Assembly (NCBI GenBank): GCA_018389105.1 | Contig: JACATO010001680.1 | Coordinates: 1 to 64,000, forward strand | DNA length: 64,000 bases | Origin: Nautilus pompilius | Taxonomy: Eukaryota; Mollusca; Cephalopoda; Nautilida; Nautilidae | Direction: 5' to 3' | In this document: in pieces, positions 49,096 to 60,400 of the stretch | How positions within the stretch are numbered: position 1 is the stretch's first letter | Layout: the number at the start of each line of letters is the position of its first letter | Translations under genes and position numbers: made by a program | The notes under the pieces: generated by a model | What the model was told of the DNA's origin: nothing | What the model saw: only the letters and a program-made list of their open reading frames with translations | The model's database searches: none

Positions 49096-50740
49096 TTGTT
49101 GTTGTTGTTGTTGCGTCACCTCAGGATAGTCCTCAGTAGCGCTGTGGCTGCACGTGGAAGTCGAGACAGTTCGTCGTAGGAGAGACCCAGCTGATGGTGA
49201 CGACGGTCCACCAGGAAGGCAGGGCAGCGCATCCAAAGGTGTTCGGATGACTCTTCCTCTTCCGCGCAGAACCGGCAGATGTCGGTCTCGGCTTTGCCTG
49301 TGAGACACAGCCAGCGTCGGAGTTTTGGCTGATGCCCGGACCGAAACCTGATGAGGTCCGTCAGTTCTGATTTCTCGTCGCTGAGATTCGGCGTCCTTGT
49401 CTGCAGTGATTGCAGTCGGCGGATGATAGCCTGGCGTGTGGGCGCATCTATACCCTTTTCGACTTGTTGCGGCTGAGCCCAACCTCGCCTGTTTATCTGC
49501 CATGTCGTTCCCCATCAGGTTGCAATGACCGGGTACCCAGACTATGTGTGCCTCCTTGGTTGTTAGTAGTTGGGAGATGGTCGATTGCAGCGCCAGCACG
49601 GAAGAATCTGGTTGCAGCAGATTGCCAACTGCTTCGACTAATGATTTGCAATCACAGACGATAGTCGCGGAATGCCAGTCATCTTGATTCTCTAATCATT
49701 CGAGGGCGGTTTGTAGTGCCACCTTTTCGGACAGGTAGGAACTGCTGTGCGCACCTGTTGGGACATGCCATTAGTGGATGAGGTCCGTTCCCTGTATGAC
49801 CACTAAGCCAGCTCCGCCGGTCCTGACACCTTCCATAGTGGATCCATCAGTGTAGAGTTGAATGTCGGTTTCGCGGGCATCTTTGATGGTCTGGACAGCT
49901 CTTGCAAGCTGTATGGAGGTTGGCATCGAGTTGTCAGCCGGTGTCAGCAAAATGGGTGCTGGAGGTGGGCGATCCTATGGTGAGGGAGGAGGTAGCGTGA
50001 CTATGGAGTCTTGCAGGAGGTTGAGTTCCGTCAGGCCAGGATACACGACGTCGCGCGTTGCCATCCATCTGCTTGGGTCTGTCACGGCGAGGTGAAACCA
50101 AGAGTTAGCTTTCAGAAGGAACAGGGTCCTAAAACGAGTGGCTAGGGGAGTGAGGTTGGCTTCTTGTAGGACAAACTCTGCCGGGGTTGATCGAAGGTGG
50201 CCAGTGATGGCGCGTGCGGCGTTTAGTTGCGCACTCTCCAGCTTGTTCGAGTTGGTTTTGGAAATCCAGGGTGCAGCGTATTCGGCGAGGCTGCGCTGGG
50301 TAGCAATGTACTCCGTGCGTAGATCCGCTTGCCGCCATCCCCAAGTTGTGCTCCCGAGGGCGCGGAGGTGGTTTATTCTACTTGACATCGCTTGGCAGGT
50401 CGTCTTGACGTGTTCCTTGAAGGACAACTGTCTATCGTAGCGCACGCCAAGAAAATTTGGAGCCGGATTATGATTGAGGCGTGATCCTTTAATGGTGATG
50501 TTCGGCTGCCAACGTTCCTCATTGGATTCAAGCCTGAAGAATGACACCTCACATTTTGAGGGTGAGGTGCGCTTCATCACTCCAGGAAACCACTTTATCC
50601 ACTTCTGTCTGCAGTTTGTGATTGCAAGGCAAAAACGACTAGAGACGACTCGGGTGTTGCCGATTTTGTTGACAGCATCCCGAAGAAATATAATGTCCTG
50701 AAGCAACTCTAGAAAGGGTGCCTGGAGATTTGGCCGGAGT
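49096..50740 (-). pseudogene. Non-LTR retrotransposon 3' end: reverse transcriptase remnant plus RNase H
   Basis: On the minus strand a 243-codon frame (50,706-49,975) carries the reverse transcriptase thumb/connection region. It includes KCEVSFFRLESNEERW, FLGVRYDRQLSFKEH, STTWGW and EYAAPWIS, typical of I/Ingi-group LINEs. RNase H follows at about 49,870-49,480, with the catalytic series visible as LYTDGS, SYLSEKVALQTALE, IVCDCKSL and WVPGH...NDMADKQA. Two in-frame stops interrupt it. After a frameshift a C-terminal zinc-finger-like CRFCAEEEESSEHLWMRCP leads to a TGA at 49,116-49,118 and a (CAA)n tail (49,096-49,113). The FADD box seems deleted (frame reads RFCLAI). The copy is 5'-truncated and dead. 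The clade assignment is inference. Confidence 0.85.
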
Positions 50741-51554
50741 CAGATGGAGGGGTCCTCGCTTCCAAGGAAAAGAAAGTTACCAAAATCGGTGATGGAGATG
50801 GCTGCCACAAATAGTCCTGCTATCCAGTGACACTCCCACCAACAGTGCCTGGCGAGCATGTCATTATCGAAACCTTAAAGCTCGGCTCCCAAAGACAGCA
50901 CATAAAGGGGATTATTCTGCCGAGCTCAAGGAGGTCACTGAGAGGACTTCATCGCCAGCGAACTTGACACACAGCTGCAGATTTTTGGGAAACACTTCTC
51001 CAGGAAAGCCCAGCGTAACAAGGCCGTTAATCTGTAAGAAGCTGCCCCCCCTCCGGGATCTTTGTAAGGGCCAGTGAGCTTTCTATACTTTCTTTAACCA
51101 ATTATGATTCGTTGCTCGCCTGATTTGTGTCAACAAATTCCGCAAGTGAGCGGTCAAGGCTAGAGAGATAACTTCGGAGTGCAGACGATCTTAAACCATC
51201 TCATGGTACTCATACACACAACGAGGTACTTGATTGGATGGGGACCACATTGCCACGGCCAATGAGTTTGTCCAACGTAGCGAACGCAGAATTTTGTGTA
51301 TTTGGCAGTTTCTGATGAATTGTATCATTTAATTTCAGCATAAATCATGTGACTTTATCTCTTTATCATTCGCATGATTTAAAATTGAAATATCGATTGC
51401 TTTGGTGTGTACAATTAAATTTCTATTTGAATGCACAGCATTGAAAATAATTATCGAAACACAAGATATGCAGAAATACTATGTAATTGCAAATGAGAGA
51501 CGTATATAATACATACACAATGAAATATTACAGAAAAAACATAGAAACAAAATA
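50741..51554. other. Unannotated stretch between LINE and Tc1 relics
   Basis: A short plus-strand frame near 50,850-50,960 (WRACHYRNLKARLPK, GDYSAELKEVTER) has coding-like composition but no family I recognise. The rest is featureless. Confidence 0.35.
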
Positions 51555-52160
51555 AATACGTTGTACAGTGCATTGTATTTGGAATGTGAAGCCTTTTCAT
51601 TATATAGATCATGGCACCTTGTTTTGATGCTGCCATACAGGTTATCAGTGTATGACTGAGAGGTGTTGTTCCGTATATCTTGTAGCACTAGACATCCTTG
51701 TGAGGGTTTCTCCAACCTCTTCACATTCCAGATAGTTTTTCACCACACCGGGTGTATGGTTGGAGCAACTGTCGTGTTGGAAAGCTAATTCCACACCCGC
51801 TGGGGCATACATACCTGCCTGTATTTATCAGAAATCACTATACCTTTGATTTCATGCAAATTTCTGACGCCCTCAGTTGATATGCAGCCCCTAATTTGTA
51901 TTGATCCATCCCCACACTTCACTGTAGCTGTTGTTGTACACTGACTGTTATACCGTTCTACGCTTTCAAAATACTGACAAGCAGTTCAAACTTGGACTCA
52001 CCTGTAAAGAGCATCTTCTTTCAGGTTTGGTTATCCCACTTATGATGTCTATTTCAGCCTCGCTATATTTTTGCCTCTCCTCAGCAACGGTTTTAGCGCA
52101 GCTACACATCCATCGAGAGCACTTCGCGCTATATGTTCGCCATGCGATATTTCTTTCTCA
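51555..52160 (-). pseudogene. Tc1-like transposase relic
   Basis: The minus strand shows an ordered set of Tc1 transposase motifs in shifting frames. They are LKPLLRRGKNIARLK (about 52,100), LFTGESKFEL (about 51,990-52,015; family form LFTDESKF, the first catalytic Asp now Gly), VKCGDGSIQIRGC...EGVRNLHEIKG (about 51,830-51,925), FQHDSCSNHTPGVVKNYLE (about 51,727-51,785, second Asp kept), and the C-terminal GSIKTRCHDLYNEK...SKY (about 51,580-51,640). The segment with the third catalytic residue (SPDLNPIEN) is missing. Stops and frameshifts make it non-functional. Terminal inverted repeats are not clear. Confidence 0.75.
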
Positions 52161-52808
52161 GAAGCCATAGTATTCACTTCACTGCCTACACTTGTATAAT
52201 CCTTCTACAGGTGTAGTACTTTCTGAATGATTGCACAACAACTAATCACAGCGTACTATTTCATCACGTGACTGTACCAAAGAGCACTTCATTTTTACGC
52301 ATGAGACGCGATTCTATCGCCTGTTATTTTGGTAAATTCTTATTTCCGAAAAAAAGTTACTTGGTGACTGATTGTTTCCCTGTCAATTTGAAAACTTTAT
52401 CAAGTTTTTTCGGAAGATCCCACCGGAATGAAGAATTACTTTTAAGTGTTCCTGGGACATTAAATCGTAGTGGTCTTCCCAGATGGATGTTAGTTTGATG
52501 ATTTAACCAATAAATCTCGCAACTGCCATTTTGCAGAATACAACTGCGATTTAAGATAAAATGTATGATGCGTGAGCATATGAAAATAACTCTGAAAAAT
52601 CACAGGTGAGAGAGAAATGCAGAATTCAAGGACGGCTGATCTCACTTTTACAGAAAGGGGAGGTAACTCGGTTATCTTACATGTCATGTCATCTCATGTC
52701 ATCAGCCAGTTGAAGTCCGCTATCTTACATGAATACTATTCAATTCCGCATATAAAAAGAATCCTTCAAAAATATCTATATTCGATCAGGGGACCGCGAA
52801 GGGGTCGC
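52161..52808. other. Unannotated stretch upstream of the hAT remnant
   Basis: No motif is recognised. A TCATGTCA-type short repeat (CATGTCATGTCATCTCATGT) occurs at about 52,680-52,699. GGGGACCGCGAAG at about 52,790 recurs at about 53,746 beside the right end of the hAT element. Confidence 0.4.
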
Positions 52809-52811
52809 TGA

Positions 52812-53492
52812 CTTGTGTGCCTTTCGTTTTTGGTGGACATATTCGAGGCAGTTAACTGCGTTAATTTGGCATTACAAGGGATGGAGGTCACCGTGCTCCA
52901 CTGCCATGAAAAAATGAATGCTTTCAGGACGAAGCTGGAATTGTGGCATTTAAAATTATCAAGGAAGAATTTTGCACCATTTCCGGAGCTCAACGCTTTC
53001 CTCGATGAATATAATCTCTCAGTTGATTCTGGTATTCTCCACTTGATGAAGAATCATGTTGATATTCTCCACACAGAGCTTGCAGGCTATTTTCCTGAAC
53101 TTCACGATTTTCAGAAGTATTATAACTTTCTCTCGAATCCATTCTCCATCTCCGTCAGCGAGCTGCCTTCCGAAGACCATCTCATTGAAGAGCAGTTCAT
53201 TGACTTGGTGAATGATGGAGCTGCCAAAAATGCTTTTCGCCAGATGCGTTGCAGCGACTTCTGGATTGAAATGGTAGAATCATATCCGGATGTTGCAAAG
53301 ATGGCTCTCAAATTGCTGATTCCGTTCGCAACAACCTATGAGTGTGAGTCAGGGTTCTCAACTCTTGTTTCAATCAAAACCAGATCGAGAAACAAACTCG
53401 ATGTAACGCATGACATGAGAGTGGCTCTTTCAAAAACACAGCCCAACATTGATGAAATATTGAAGGCCAAACAGGTGCAGATCTCTCATTGA
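52812..53492 (+). pseudogene. C-terminal part of a ZBED5/SCAND3-like hAT transposase
   Basis: An uninterrupted frame of about 226 codons ends at a TGA at 53,490-53,492. It begins directly inside conserved sequence (FLVDIFEAVNCVNLALQG), continues with MNAFRTKLELW and FPELNAFLDE, and ends with the hAT C-terminal dimerisation region. That region shows FWIEMVESYPDVAKMALKLL, PFATTYECESGFSTLVSIKT, RSRNKL and MRVALSKTQPNI. These residues match ZBED5/GTF2IRD2/SCAND3-type hAT proteins. The BED zinc finger and the first two catalytic acidic residues should lie upstream and are absent: a stop codon (52,809-52,811) precedes the frame and no start ATG precedes the homology. It is a 5'-truncated element copy, unusually free of stops, so either a fairly recent insertion or an exon of a domesticated gene. 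Confidence 0.8.
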
Positions 53493-53798
53493 ACTTTTTA
53501 TTCGTTTGATTTTCGAGAATTGTCATATTTTGAATAAATTCAACAGTTTTTTAAAGACTTTTAAATTGACTAACGGTTTAGAATAAGTGCTTTTTGAGTG
53601 GATTTATATATATATATAGAAAGTTTCTGAAATTTTGGGAAATACTCGTTTGACGACATAGAAGCAAAAACCTTGACATGCTAACATAATAATAATAATA
53701 ATAATAAATAACAATAATAATATAGTAGGTCGAGCTGATTTTATGGGGGACCGCGAAGCAACATTTTAAGAAAACGGTTGGGAACCACTGTTGTAGAC
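53493..53798 (+). mobile_element. hAT element 3' flank with right terminal inverted repeat
   Basis: The hAT coding remnant is followed by non-coding sequence containing (AAT)n at 53,686-53,723. It ends with AAAACGGTTGGGAACCACTG at 53,771-53,790. The reverse complement, CAGTGGTTCCCAACCGTTTT, is the classic terminal inverted repeat of Charlie/Buster-type hAT elements. The next eight bases, TTGTAGAC (53,791-53,798), are the candidate target-site duplication. I found no matching left end. Confidence 0.75.
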
Positions 53799-54096
53799 AA
53801 ACAATAGAAAACTGAGTGCGTCTAATTGCAGACTGCACAGGACTCTCTTACACAACTGATCTGAAATGAACATTTACCATTTTCAGAACTAAGCTGTGGG
53901 ATTATTGTTGATATTTTTACAATTTGTAGTTATTAATACACTTTCAGTATTTTTACTATAATTTATGTTGTTATTTTTTAAAAAAAATAACCTGATATTT
54001 CCAAATACCTTTTGTGTGTGTGTGTCTTGTGCATATCTATATACATTTCTACTACTCTTATTTATCTGATTTATTTTTTATGTATCCATTATTTTG

Positions 54097-54098
<2 letters not shown>
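53799..54098. other. AT-rich gap before the Rab gene promoter
   Basis: The stretch is AT-rich and CpG-poor with short TG repeats at about 54,013-54,024. No gene or regulatory element is identified. Confidence 0.5.

Positions 54099-54148
<50 letters not shown>
54099..54148. repeat. (TTA)n microsatellite
   Basis: About 17 uninterrupted TTA/ATT units lie immediately upstream of the CpG-rich promoter region of the Rab gene. Confidence 0.97.
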
Positions 54149-54149
<1 letters not shown>

Positions 54150-54369
54150 AGCAGCTATCCTTTCAAGCCGCTCCAGCAGAGCTGGGGGAGGGCTGCAGTT
54201 AAGCACTGTCACGCGAGTCCTAACATGGCGGCGGTCCAGAGTCGGCACGTGACCTGGCGAACCTGACAGTTGGCGGCGGCGAGCTCGGCAGGTGAGGAGG
54301 CCGACAGTCCGCCGATGAGCAGCAGTAACGGGCCCGCGCAGGTAGAAGAAGCTCAGCCAGGTGTGTCCG
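54150..54369 (+). promoter_or_regulatory. CpG-rich, TATA-less promoter and 5' UTR of the Rab29-like gene
   Basis: About 220 bp of GC-rich, CpG-dense sequence sit between CpG-poor flanks, as expected for a housekeeping promoter. Visible sites are AACATGGCGGC (54,222-54,232), close to the YY1 consensus used near start sites of TATA-less genes, and GGCACGTGAC (54,244-54,253), one base off the CLEAR element GTCACGTGAC bound by TFEB/MITF factors. Two upstream ATGs precede the main start: one at 54,225 opens a 13-codon frame ending at 54,266; one at 54,315 opens a frame ending at 54,464 that overlaps the main ORF. CGGCAG/GTGAGG at 54,291/54,292 and CCAG at 54,357-54,360 could bound a 69-nt 5' UTR intron that would remove the second ATG. 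The transcription start is not determined. Confidence 0.6.
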
Positions 54370-54487
54370 ATGAACGAGGTGCTATTGAAAGTGCTGATTA
54401 TAGGCGATCCGAACGTAGGGAAGACGTCCTTCGTCCAGCGGTACATCAACGACACCTTCCGTAAGAACTACAAATGGACGATGGGGG
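54370..54487 (+). CDS. Rab29-like exon 1 (P-loop)
   Basis: This coding exon covers residues 1-39 and the first base of codon 40. It encodes MNEVLLKVLIIGDPNVGKTS and the start of switch I (NYKWTMG). The donor is GGGGG/GTGAGT at 54,487/54,488. A short hydrophilic N-terminus before the first beta strand is usual for Rab29, which lacks the long extension of Rab32. Confidence 0.9.
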
Positions 54488-57400
54488 GTGAGTCCTGCCT
54501 CACCGTGTACACACCTACCTGTGTGTGTTATGTGTGTGTGTATGTGTGTGTGTGTGTGTGTGTGTACGCGGGTCATGTATCCGAGCGTTAACTCCGGGTT
54601 GGATAGAAATGGGGGCTGCTAGACTACGGGGCAATGGATGCTCCGCGGCCTACGTGCTGGTTCATTCATTTCAAAGGACGGCCTTTGCACCTCAGCTTGA
54701 ATACACATTGAATGGTGCACGAGGGCCTGGTTTGGGGGATAAAGGGGCTCCTTTAAAAGGGTTTCCCCGCGGGCTGGGCTGGGCTGTGACTGAGTGACTA
54801 AGAACACATCAGTCTGGTTTCGACCAGTCGGCTTTCTATCTCCCCTCCCCTCCCCCTCTACCCCCCCCCACCCCTGACGCCCAAGGGCTGGTATGGTATT
54901 GCGAGCCCCTTGAGCGATCAGCTGCATGTTCTCCACCTCCAGTTGGTGGGGATCACGATACCGCCGGAGGACTTCGGTCCCACCCCTCCCTCCGAAGGGA
55001 GAAAACCACACACAACCCGTTGTTACTATCAAGGGAGATAATCTTGTATTAGCTTAAAATTAAATTAGGCACCAAACCACACCTGGAAACGAAATAGAAA
55101 TATTAATTATGGTGATTTGGTAACTATGACAATCAGAGCTTCTGAAGAAGTGTAATCCTAATTCCTGGTAACACAAGAGTGTACAAAGTACTTCAGAAGT
55201 TAATTTATACGAATTAAATAAATATAGGTTTTTAGTGGTTTTTACTTGGGTTAATTTCGAATTGTGTCCATTTGGAGTCTGTCACATTTTTTTCCAGCAG
55301 TGTAAAAGTGTTGTGCTACCTTTTGGGTGTGTTGAGGAAAGTACAAGAGACACTGTTACATCTGGTCACTGTTTACAGACTCTTGGCTATCCAAGCGGCC
55401 TAAATAGGTGAAAATTACTCTGTATGAAATTGGGAACTGTGAGAGAGAGGTTGGGCACCGACTCCTCCTGTCAGCAATGGCTGAGAATGCCTTATGAGCT
55501 ACACGAGGCCATGCATTGTCCTGCTGGAAGATAACACTCTTATTTGGCAGACCTACTTGAGGTTCCTGTAACTAGGAATCCGAGCAGCATTAACAGGTGA
55601 CACGCTGTCTAGGTGTGTGTTGCTAAGACTATCCCAGCATAGGTTGTGAGAGTGGTTCATCTGTCCAGCAGGTACTGATGAATACTTTATTACACACCTG
55701 AAGCAAGTAAAAACTTGTGTCCTAGTGCCCTTCTTGTATTTGTGTGTACGTACATACACACACTGGCAAAATAGAAATGCAGTTAATCCTTTGCCTTATG
55801 CAGGGTAGCAGCAATACACCGATCAATTGTATAATTACATAGATAACACTTGTAGCTTTTTCTATATCTGTTGCATGGGAAGTGTGAGCTGGAGCACCAA
55901 TTTTCATCAAAAGTATTACCCTGCTTTTTTTTTGAGCATCTGACTTTTGGTTGATGTACTGGGTAGAATTTAAGTTTCTTTCTATTTTTTTCACAGCATG
56001 AAATTTCCATTTTGTTTGGTATGAAGCACCAAGATGTGAATATTGGTCTTCTGGCTTCTCTTGAATAGGGCAATCAGTCACCATATTAACAGTTGACAGC
56101 AGAATGTCCAGTACCTTGAAAATTTCCCACTGGCTTCTACCAATGTCTCATTGTTGCCTTTCAAAGTCCATCAGTTTGCACGAATCCCTTGTTCATGGCG
56201 TGTCTGTCTACAAACTGAAACCTCTAGCCTTGCAGTTGTGCGCATACCATGTGACTGAAATAATCCATTTGAGTTTCAGAGTTATCTAGTTACTTGTGGC
56301 GAGTCTCCTTATATTTTGTTTAGGTATTATTAACTCGGTGAGTTATAAGGCAATACCACAAGGTGTGATCTTTACCAGAGCAGTCCCACCTGTCATTTTC
56401 ACAGAGGTTAAACCAGAAACCATTTAATACCAAACCTGAAGATCAGTAGTTCATTATTAGAACCAAATAATAATGGTGATGGTTAGAAAACAAAGATAAG
56501 CATAAACTCCCAAAATATATTAAAATGTACATATGTAATGTATTCTTCATTAAAAACCAACATGGAAAAAGGCATAAAATTGGCTGAGCGATATGTATAG
56601 TATATATTGACAACAACATCTTGGAGAGCAGATAATAATCAACATTTTTCATGACAATAAAGGAAAATGGATAGGCATTTATTTTGTTGAGCAGGAATTT
56701 TTAGTGTGAAAACCAAAACTACCAAATGTGGTCAGCTTTTTCTTTTCTTTAAACTACATAAAAAATATACTTGTTTTATTGTTATTTTAAGATTTCTAAC
56801 CTTCAAAGATTATGTAATTATATAATTACATACTGATAATTTTTTAATTTAATTATTTTAGTTGACTTTGGCTTGAAGCTAGTCAGATGGTCTGAGACAG
56901 AAACAATTAAGCTACAATTATGGGATATAGCAGGTGAGATTTTTTTTGTTTTATATAAATCAAATTCTGTATATACTATTTTTGATAAAATACAATTTGT
57001 ACATTTCTTTTTAAACTACTTTGGCCCAATACTATGACTAGTTATTTCTTCTTTCAATATCTTAGTCATCTATGCAACCCCCCCACCCATCTTCTGGTAG
57101 CCATTTTGATTTTAAGTCCTAATAAAATGGCCAGATCGAAAGATCGGTGCTGCAGTCGTGAAGTATTTTCATGCCAACCAGGCTATAGAAATTTTAATCT
57201 AAATTTAAAATTCAGAATTTCTATATTTTTGGAACACAGAAATTCGAGCTAATTTATGACCTAGCAAAGTGGAGAAGTTTTTGTTGTTTGTCTGTCCATT
57301 TGTCTTGTAGTGAGTGACACAGTTTAGCTGTGTAAATGTAGTAATAAAATATATTTCAAGATCAATCAAAAACAAGAAATAAACTGAAGTATCTGTTAAT

Positions 57401-60400
57401 CCCTATTTGCATTTTAGAAAATGTACTTGCTTGTTTGTTTGTAGTTTTTAAAGGATATAAGCTCAGTGAATGTAAGGAAGCAGACCTAAAGTTATAATAT
57501 TAGCTTGTAATATTCAAACACACTGCTGTGTTCTAAAGTGATGGTAAGATGGGAAGCCTGGATAACTGCCAGTGCCTCAGGTAAACAGGAGGCTTACATC
57601 ATTTGGGAAGTTTGGTTGATTATGAATCTCTTTGCCTTGGGCTAGAAAGTAGAGATATTTAAGTTTGGTGATGACTACACCACTAGAGAAGCAAATATAC
57701 TTTATTATTACTAATTTTGAAGAGCCATGGAAAGGTTATATGAAGCAGAGAGGCACAAATAATCGTTAACATAATCTCTTATCGTGCTTATAGATCTTTT
57801 CTAGTTGCATGAATTATAAAGTTTTGTCTTGTAAAATTATAAAAGTAATTTTAGTTGTATTTGAAAATTTAAAAGCTTGTTTTTTACAATTTTGATAACA
57901 AAAACAGTATGCCTAATACTTTAACTAAGAAAGTGTTTATTTTAAATTGGCTTTCACCAGTCTACAGTTTATTCACCTGAATAGGATGCCAGTTATAGTG
58001 TTTTTGTTGGTATCGCTGGATAGACAAGAGACAATACAAACGGAACAAAGGATGACTACAAAAACTGGGCACAACAAAAACATTGATCTATTTTCGCTGT
58101 TTATATATACATTGAGAAAAACAAAAGGTTATATTGGCTGTGATATGATGAGTGTTAATGACGTGTAGAGATTCCTTCACCTCTATTCTTTCAAACCATC
58201 CATCCAAAAGAATTAACTTTATTGTATTTTACCACCTTTGCAAGGTGGACGATTCAATTTATTCACTGTTCTTACTGAAAAACACTTGTGGATGTCAGCC
58301 AACTAGGATCCCTTGCAAACTGCAAATCTGAGGCCACTAAATATAGATTTTTCTGCTCCTTAAGGTTTCAACATTGTAAATGCCCTAGTTAGATTCTCCC
58401 TGGAATCTTGGCTTGCAGACTGGGAATTTTAATTTGCACTAATCGCTCTGAATGATATAGACTCTTCTTTTCCTGCTGTTTGACTGTTTATTGAAAATTT
58501 ATGACAAAACTGTTTTTTAACATGCACGTGGTGTAAGATTAAGCAACACCCAGTTACCCTCAAATCAGTACCTGATAGGGCTACCTTGTGTGTGATGTTG
58601 ATGGCTCATGGCCTAGTGTGTGTATGTATGTCATCTAATCCTGGCCTTAGAGATGTTCCTCCTCTTTGGAAAGATGCTAATGTGTCTGGGCTGGTGAAGA
58701 TGACACGCTACCAAGCTCAATGGGGTTAAAAGACTTGCCAGTCAAACACACTGACATATTTATTGGAAACTGTTGTTTTAAAATTATTTAACTACTTATT
58801 CACAACTGGTATCTGAAGTACTGTGAACATTCAGATAAAACCCTGCTGGATACTTTACTTTCAGTCTTCTTTTATTTGAACATCTTCAACAGTTAAAGTA
58901 TAATAAACTTGTTATAGTTATTTCTAAAAAAAATATTCTCAAATACAAGCTAATTGTAGATTTATGTTTATCCCCATGAAATCATGTAAAAATATTTGTT
59001 TAAATTGTTTGGTTCCTGAAATAAAACTCTTTCCAGAACAAACTTTGAATTGAAATGGATTTAGAGGTTTGGCACAACATGGCTCCCATTTGTGCATTTA
59101 ATCACTAACCTGATTAAGTAACTTTGGACTTCCAGGTGGTGGTTTAAATTTTGGTTAAGTGAAAATTCCAGTTTACTGATAAGAATAAATTAATGGCCAA
59201 AAATTACGTAACAATTTTTAAGGGAAGACAGGAGTCAGAATTTAAATTATTTTTGACTGTGGTGTATGGACATATATTGAATAGAGATTTCCATGATTCA
59301 GTGGCTCTAAGAAACTTTCTTGCATTGTCTGTAAATTTGGGGTCTCAAGTCAACTTACCTTGGTAAGTTTATTATTAGACTTACATCACTGAAGATATAG
59401 GGAAGCCAGGTTTCATTTGAATGCACCTAGTATACTTTTCCTATAGGTAAATGATGATCAAACAATGAAAGCTATTGATATTTATCCAGGTTATGCATAA
59501 AACTTTGACTTTGATTCTTATTAATGGTCAGGTTGTTAGATTAGACTGGTGTTTTGAAAGCTTTTTAAAACTTCTGTTTATGAAGTCTGGTTCTGTATCT
59601 TATAAATTTTACTTCTTGCCTCTTTTATGGGTTTTTGAGTGTTGGTGTAGATGATAGAAAAGTTAGTGTTATGTTTGATTACTATGGAAGAAGATCAGAA
59701 TGCAAAGGCCCACATGATGATGAGAATCTAATCTTTACAAACCATAATCTGTAGCCAGAGACCACAATTAATGAAAATGCAAATGTTTTCTGAAAATGAG
59801 AGGTTTCAACAAAAGTAATGCTTTAGTTTAGTTTGTTCTCCCAGCTCTTTGATTATCCTTTGTTTACTTGAATCATTCTGGATGTGGAGGCTCCTTGTGA
59901 TGATAAACCAAATTGTAATAGCGTTTAAATCTGTTAATTATGGTCCTCGAGAGGAATTCTTTTAACACAGATTTCACGTTTCATAACATGTTAAAAATAA
60001 TTCAGCAAATGAAATACTTTGTTAAATATTTGAATATTATCTGTTTAATTTTTAAAAAAATTTTGATAATGAAAATTATTTTCGAAGTATTTACTCATCT
60101 TTTGATATCGTTGTTGACCATGAACTACAGGCTACTGGATGGCACTCTTCTTCACCATGTGACTGCATGGATTTCCTCCTGCATCTAAATGAAAAGTTAT
60201 GGTTGGGATTCCTGGGTACATGTGGTGAAAGTTCCGCGGGTAACTCCTGACTAGCTGGCACCTTGACTGTCACTCAAAAACGTTCTCTCACCCACAACCA
60301 TACCTGGCAACCGGCTCAGTCACCAAGGCTGATACTCTGCATCTTCCACCCTTTGTAGCTCACCGCTATGAGATGTCCTCCGACCTTGAAAGCCAGGATA

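Larger units (their letters stand above)
54488..56861 (+). other. Intron 1 of the Rab29-like gene
   Basis: The intron is 2,374 bp and phase 1, with donor GTGAGT and acceptor ATTATTTTAG. It holds a (TG)n microsatellite at 54,521-54,565, a GC-rich patch at about 54,590-55,040 that ends with AAGGGAGATAAT, and two antisense Tc1/mariner transposase relics. Apart from the GC-rich patch it is CpG-poor. Confidence 0.9.

Noticed and set aside
50850..51040. Plus-strand coding-like segment
   Set aside because: A few dozen codons look protein-like but match no family I know, and the frame breaks on both sides.
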